The translations under genes and the position numbers were made by a program. A stretch of DNA of 9,084 bases, from positions 22,556-31,639 of the forward strand of contig JABUUA010000042.1 in assembly GCA_021443405.1 (NCBI GenBank), read 5' to 3'. Under the pieces are notes generated by a model, which was not told the DNA's origin, made no database searches, and worked only from the letters and a program-made list of their open reading frames with translations. Source of the DNA: Bacteroidaceae bacterium. GTDB lineage: Bacteria; Bacteroidota; Bacteroidia; Bacteroidales; Bacteroidaceae. This document shows, piece after piece, positions 5,117 through 9,084 of the stretch. How positions within the stretch are numbered: position 1 is the first letter of the stretch; the number at the start of each line of letters is the position of its first letter.

Positions 5117-5713
5117 ATGATTGAATATATCCGCGGTGAACTCACCGAACTTACCCCTACGCTGGCTGTGCTTGAGTGTGCAGGTGTGGGCTACGGACTG
5201 AACATCAGTCTGCACACCTTCTCCGCCATTCAAGGCAAGGCAAGTGCCAAACTCTTTGTCCTGGAGATTATCCGCGAGGACACACATCAACTTTGGGGGT
5301 TTGCCACGCGCAGTGAACGCGAGTTGTTCCTGTTGCTGACCAGCGTCAGCGGCATCGGCGCCGCCATCGCCCGCATGGTGTTGTCGGCCCTCTCGCCCGC
5401 AGAATTGGTGGAGGCCATCGCCACGGGCAACGAGCGCATGCTGAAGGGAATAAAAGGCATCGGGCCAAAAGCGGCGCAGCGCATCATCGTGGATTTGAAA
5501 GACAAAGTGCTGGGCCTCGACATCACGCCCACTCACACTGCTGGCGGTTCGACTCCCGCCGTGAACAAAGAGGTGCAGGACGAAGCAGTGGCCGCCCTCA
5601 CCATGCTGGGGTTTGCACCCGCGCCTTCACAGAAAGTTGTGGTAAAACTCTTGAGCGCGCAGCCTGACATGAAGGTGGAGGAACTCATCAAGCGAGCACT
5701 GAAAATGTTGTAA
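5117..5713 (+). CDS. ruvA: Holliday junction branch migration protein RuvA
   Basis: A 198-residue protein that binds four-way DNA junctions as a tetramer and recruits the RuvB motor for branch migration, with RuvC cutting the junction. Domain I is an OB fold at residues 1-62, beginning MIEYIRGEL. Domain II has two helix-hairpin-helix motifs: VSGIGAAIARMVL at 77-89 and IKGIGPKAAQRIIVDLKDKV at 112-131. A flexible linker rich in Thr, Gly and Pro (137-148) leads to domain III (150-198), the part that touches RuvB. The length is normal. The frame is open back to 4988, but the ATG at 5117 gives the canonical N terminus. RuvB and RuvC are not in the window, as is usual in Bacteroidota. The stop codon overlaps the sprA start codon by one base. 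Confidence 0.97.
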   Translation: MIEYIRGELTELTPTLAVLECAGVGYGLNISLHTFSAIQGKASAKLFVLEIIREDTHQLWGFATRSERELFLLLTSVSGIGAAIARMVLSALSPAELVEAIATGNERMLKGIKGIGPKAAQRIIVDLKDKVLGLDITPTHTAGGSTPAVNKEVQDEAVAALTMLGFAPAPSQKVVVKLLSAQPDMKVEELIKRALKML

Positions 5714-8700
5714 TGAGAACTCGGCACACGATACTCCTCGTCATCGCAGCCATGGCATTGAATGTCATGGCCTATGCCACGTCGAGTCACAGCATCGTCA
5801 GCGCCGAAGCTCCCAATGACAGTGTTCTCAGCAAACGTCCTCGTCATCACTCCAAGAAGACGTCGGCCACCACACAAAGCGAGGCGGAGACCAAGCCCAT
5901 CGACTTGCGCGACCCCGACAATCTGCAGACAGAAGTGTCGTACAACGAAGACGACAACACCTACAGTGTGGGCACAACACTGACAAAACCCGACGGCAAG
6001 AAGGTGGAAAAGAAGCCGACCACCACCCGACAGGACAAGAAACAAAGCACCGACAAAAACGGGAAGAGCGGTGCGAACCAAAAGAATAACGCCACCACAG
6101 TAACGAGTGTGGGAACGGCCAGCGGACTGGGCTACACGGCCTCGACGCAGACGCCGCTCTCGCTGACCGCCACTTATCTGGATGCTCCGCTGCTGATGAC
6201 GCCCGACGAATACCAGCAATGGACCATGCGCCAGAGCATGAAGCGCTATTTCCGCGACCGCAACTCGGAGGCATTCATGGCCAACGGAAAGGATAAGTTC
6301 GACTTCACCGACATGCATTTCGACCTCGGTCCGGCGGAGAAAATCTTCGGTCCGGGCGGCGTTCAACTCAAGACACAAGGTTCCGCTGAGCTGAAGATGG
6401 GCATGAATCTCAAGAAAGTGGACAATCCCTCGCTGGCCGCCAATCGCCGAAAGACCACGGGCTTCGACTTCGACGAGAAGATAAATCTGAGTATGCAAGG
6501 AAGCGTGGGCGATAAGATTAAGTTGAATCTCAACTACAATACCGACGCAACGTTCGATTTCGACTCCCAGAACCTAAAGTTGAAATACGACGGAAAGGAG
6601 GACGAAATCATCAAACTCATCGAGGCGGGCAACGTCTCCATGCCCTCGAACAACAGCCTGATTCCGGGTGTTTCCAGCTTGTTCGGTCTGCGTACGGATG
6701 TTCAGTTCGGCAAATTGAAACTTCAAACCGTCATCAGTCAAAAGAAATCGGCCTCGAAGAGCGTCAGTTCGAAGGGCGGCAAAAGCACACAGACCTACGA
6801 ATTCTCGGCCACCGAATACGAGGAAAACCGCCACTTCTACCTCGCCCACTATTTCCGTCAGCAGTATGACCGCAACATGCGCACGCTGCCCACCATTGCG
6901 TCGGGTATCACCATCAAGCGCGTGGAAATATGGGTGACCAATAAAACGTCCGCCACACAAAATAACCGTAACATCATCGCACTGGCCGACCTCGGCGAAC
7001 ATGACAACATCGGCAACCTGATTTGGGGGGCTTCGGGCCCCACCGTGCCCTCGAACAAGTCGAACACCGAGTACAGCACGATGACCACCCAACTGGTCGG
7101 CGCCCGAGACATTGCCCAAGCCACCAATCTGCTCGACGGCTACGGACTCGTGGGCGGCGAGGACTACGAGAAACTGCAGAATGCCCGTCTGCTGACCTCT
7201 ACGGAGTATTATCTCAACGCCGCCCTGGGCTACATCTCCCTGAATCAGACCTTGCAGACGGACGACGTGCTGGGCATCGCCTACGAGTACACCTATAACG
7301 GGCAGACCTATCAGGTGGGCGAATTCAGCACCGACCTCACCGAGAACAACAAAGCTCTCTTTGTCAAACTGCTGAAGGGCAGCAGTGGCAGTCCGCGCTT
7401 GTCCACTTGGCGACTGATGATGAAGAACGTCTATAGTCTGGGCGCATCGACCACGCAGAAAGAAAAGTTCAAACTGGACATCAAATACCAGAGCGACTCC
7501 AGCGGCGTGTATATCAACTACCTGCCCGAGGCGAACCTGAAGCAGACGCCCTTGTTGCGGGCCATGAATCTCGACCGACTGGACGACAATCTGAAAGCCA
7601 ACAGCAACGGAAAATTCGACTACGTTGAGGGCTACACCATTCGCAAGGGTCGCATCTATTTCCCCGTAGCCGAGCCCTTCGGCGAGCATTTGCGACAGTG
7701 GATTAATAACCCCGACTTGGCGAACAAATACTGTTTTACAGAGTTGTACGACAGCACGAAGACCGTGGCAAAACAGATTGCCGAGCACGACAAATTCCTA
7801 CTCACGGGTCAATACATGGGCACGAACGGCAGCCAGATAGACTTGGGAGCCTCGAACATTGCCCCCGGGTCGGTGGTGGTGACGGCTGGTGGCGTGACGC
7901 TGACCGAGAATGTGGACTACACCGTGGACTACAACATGGGCTACGTGACCATCACCAATCAGAGCATCATCGATGCGGGAACCACTGTGAATGCTTCCGT
8001 GGAGACCAACGACAACTACGGCATGCAGCGCAAAACGATGATGGGTGTGAATCTCGACTACGAGTTCTCCAAGAACCTGACCATCGGCGGAAGCATTCTG
8101 TTTCTCAACGAACAGCCCTTCACCACCAAAGTGAGCATGGGTAACGAGCCGCTGCGCAACACCTTGTGGGGTGCTCACATCTCGTGGAAACGAGAAAGTC
8201 AGTGGCTCACCAATATGCTGGACAAACTGCCGCTGATTAACTGCACGCAGCCCTCGCAAATCACCTTCAACGCCGAGTTCGCCCAGTTGCTGGCTGGGCA
8301 GAACAAGCGCATCCAGGGCAGTGCCTCGTATCTCGACGACTTCGAGAACTCCACGAGCAAACTGGAACTGAAGACGCCGCAGGCCTGGATGATGGCCAGT
8401 ACGCCCAGCATGTTCCCCGAAAGTCGTCTCACCAACGACGTGCGCTACGGCTACAACCGCGCGCTGCTCTCGTGGTACAACGTGGACCCCATCTTCACGC
8501 GCCGTTCCTCAACCCTCACTCCATCCCACATCAAGAGCGACTTGGAGCAACTGTCCAATCACTATGTGCGCGAGGTCTATGAGCGCGAATTGTATCCCAA
8601 GAAGGCACAGACCTCCTACACCTCGGCGGCATCGCTCAGTGTGCTCAACCTCGCCTACTACCCCACGGAGCGAGGCGCCTACAATTTATCGACCGACGTG

Positions 8701-9084
8701 GACCAGCAAGGCCGTCTGCTGAACCCCACACAGCGCTGGGGAGGCATGATGCGCCGCCTCGAAAATACGGATTTCGAGACCATGAACGTGGAATATATCG
8801 AGTTCTGGATGATGGACCCCTTCATCTACACCAAGGGCAAACCGGGCAACTTCGGCGGTGATTTCTATCTCAACCTGGGCGAAGTGAGCGAGGACATTCT
8901 GCGCGACGGAAAGAAGTTCTACGAGAGCGGCATGCCCATCGACGGCGACTCGCTCTATTACACCGAGACCGTCTGGGGCCGCGTCCCAAACACGAACAGC
9001 GTGACCTACGCCTTCAACAACGAGGGCGGCGCCCGTCTGGCCCAGGACGTCGGCTTGAACGGACTGACCGACGAACAGGAAACG
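5713..9084 (+). CDS. sprA: SprA, type IX secretion outer-membrane translocon (5' part)
   Basis: The reading frame is open from the ATG at 5713 to the window end, 1124 codons without a stop; SprA proteins are about 2400 residues, so about half is present. SprA forms the very large outer-membrane beta-barrel through which type IX cargo leaves the cell, and in Porphyromonas it is called Sov. A signal peptide is clear (MRTRH, then a hydrophobic run to about residue 21, cleavage near AYA). Family landmarks follow: TPDEYQQW (163-170), FDFTDMHFDLGPAEKIFGPGG (196-216), an NLNYNTDATFDFDSQNLKLKYDGKEDE stretch ending near residue 297, RWGGMMR (1008-1014), YIEFWMMDPF (1028-1037) and GGDFYLNLGE (1048-1057). 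A Lys/Thr-rich stretch at about residues 91-150 interrupts the usual N-terminal region. The ATG shares a base with the ruvA stop (TAATG), so translation is probably coupled. Long minus-strand open frames here are shadows of the codon bias. Confidence 0.96.
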   Translation, partial: MRTRHTILLVIAAMALNVMAYATSSHSIVSAEAPNDSVLSKRPRHHSKKTSATTQSEAETKPIDLRDPDNLQTEVSYNEDDNTYSVGTTLTKPDGKKVEKKPTTTRQDKKQSTDKNGKSGANQKNNATTVTSVGTASGLGYTASTQTPLSLTATYLDAPLLMTPDEYQQWTMRQSMKRYFRDRNSEAFMANGKDKFDFTDMHFDLGPAEKIFGPGGVQLKTQGSAELKMGMNLKKVDNPSLAANRRKTTGFDFDEKINLSMQGSVGDKIKLNLNYNTDATFDFDSQNLKLKYDGKEDEIIKLIEAGNVSMPSNNSLIPGVSSLFGLRTDVQFGKLKLQTVISQKKSASKSVSSKGGKSTQTYEFSATEYEENRHFYLAHYFRQQYDRNMRTLPTIASGITIKRVEIWVTNKTSATQNNRNIIALADLGEHDNIGNLIWGASGPTVPSNKSNTEYSTMTTQLVGARDIAQATNLLDGYGLVGGEDYEKLQNARLLTSTEYYLNAALGYISLNQTLQTDDVLGIAYEYTYNGQTYQVGEFSTDLTENNKALFVKLLKGSSGSPRLSTWRLMMKNVYSLGASTTQKEKFKLDIKYQSDSSGVYINYLPEANLKQTPLLRAMNLDRLDDNLKANSNGKFDYVEGYTIRKGRIYFPVAEPFGEHLRQWINNPDLANKYCFTELYDSTKTVAKQIAEHDKFLLTGQYMGTNGSQIDLGASNIAPGSVVVTAGGVTLTENVDYTVDYNMGYVTITNQSIIDAGTTVNASVETNDNYGMQRKTMMGVNLDYEFSKNLTIGGSILFLNEQPFTTKVSMGNEPLRNTLWGAHISWKRESQWLTNMLDKLPLINCTQPSQITFNAEFAQLLAGQNKRIQGSASYLDDFENSTSKLELKTPQAWMMASTPSMFPESRLTNDVRYGYNRALLSWYNVDPIFTRRSSTLTPSHIKSDLEQLSNHYVREVYERELYPKKAQTSYTSAASLSVLNLAYYPTERGAYNLSTDVDQQGRLLNPTQRWGGMMRRLENTDFETMNVEYIEFWMMDPFIYTKGKPGNFGGDFYLNLGEVSEDILRDGKKFYESGMPIDGDSLYYTETVWGRVPNTNSVTYAFNNEGGARLAQDVGLNGLTDEQET

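Noticed and set aside
5533..7788. Long minus-strand open frames (321 and 404 codons) opposite sprA
   Set aside because: They lie wholly opposite a frame that encodes unmistakable SprA over 1124 codons; their translations are low-complexity Val/Leu/Arg-rich text typical of antisense shadows.

Overview
The window looks like chromosomal DNA of a Bacteroidales bacterium, most likely a Prevotella-type organism. The evidence is a sprA-type gene of the type IX secretion system (found in Bacteroidota), promoters of the Bacteroidetes form (a -33 TTTG-like box, 19-21 bases, then TAnnTTTG), little use of Shine-Dalgarno sequences, a rubrerythrin typical of anaerobes, and a tRNA without an encoded CCA end. 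Species cannot be resolved from the sequence alone.

Layout. Positions 1-166 hold a tandem array of about 70-bp units that runs off the left edge. A regulatory-looking stretch follows, with a plausible promoter and a strong imperfect palindrome at 283-308. It leads into an AAA/DUF4143-type ATPase (333-1613, +), whose visibly lower G+C and repeat-rich flank suggest an accessory gene. Next are a secreted outer-membrane beta-barrel protein (1743-2441, +) with its own promoter, and a compact promoter / tRNA-Gly(CCC) / terminator unit (2544-2695). On the minus strand lie a rubrerythrin with an N-terminal rubredoxin domain (2880-3428) and a two-gene unit of cysQ (4146-4976) followed 8 bp later by a conserved gene of unknown function (3607-4137). 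On the plus strand, diverging from cysQ, are ruvA (5117-5713) and a large sprA gene (5713-9084). The sprA gene is cut by the right edge and overlaps the ruvA stop codon by one base.

How the genes relate. RuvA is part of the Holliday-junction branch migration motor. SprA is the giant outer-membrane translocon barrel of type IX secretion. Their adjacency is, from memory, common in Bacteroidota and probably reflects shared transcription rather than shared function. CysQ recycles the sulfur-assimilation by-product PAP. Rubrerythrin removes peroxide. The beta-barrel protein is in the same cell compartment as SprA, but nothing else ties them.

No undescribed multi-gene system is evident. The points most worth a second look are a Lys/Thr-rich insertion near the N terminus of SprA, a perfect palindrome over the cysQ promoter and start region in the cysQ/ruvA divergent gap, the promoter plus palindrome ahead of the ATPase, the left-edge repeat array, and a decayed 103-bp-period duplication after the tRNA.
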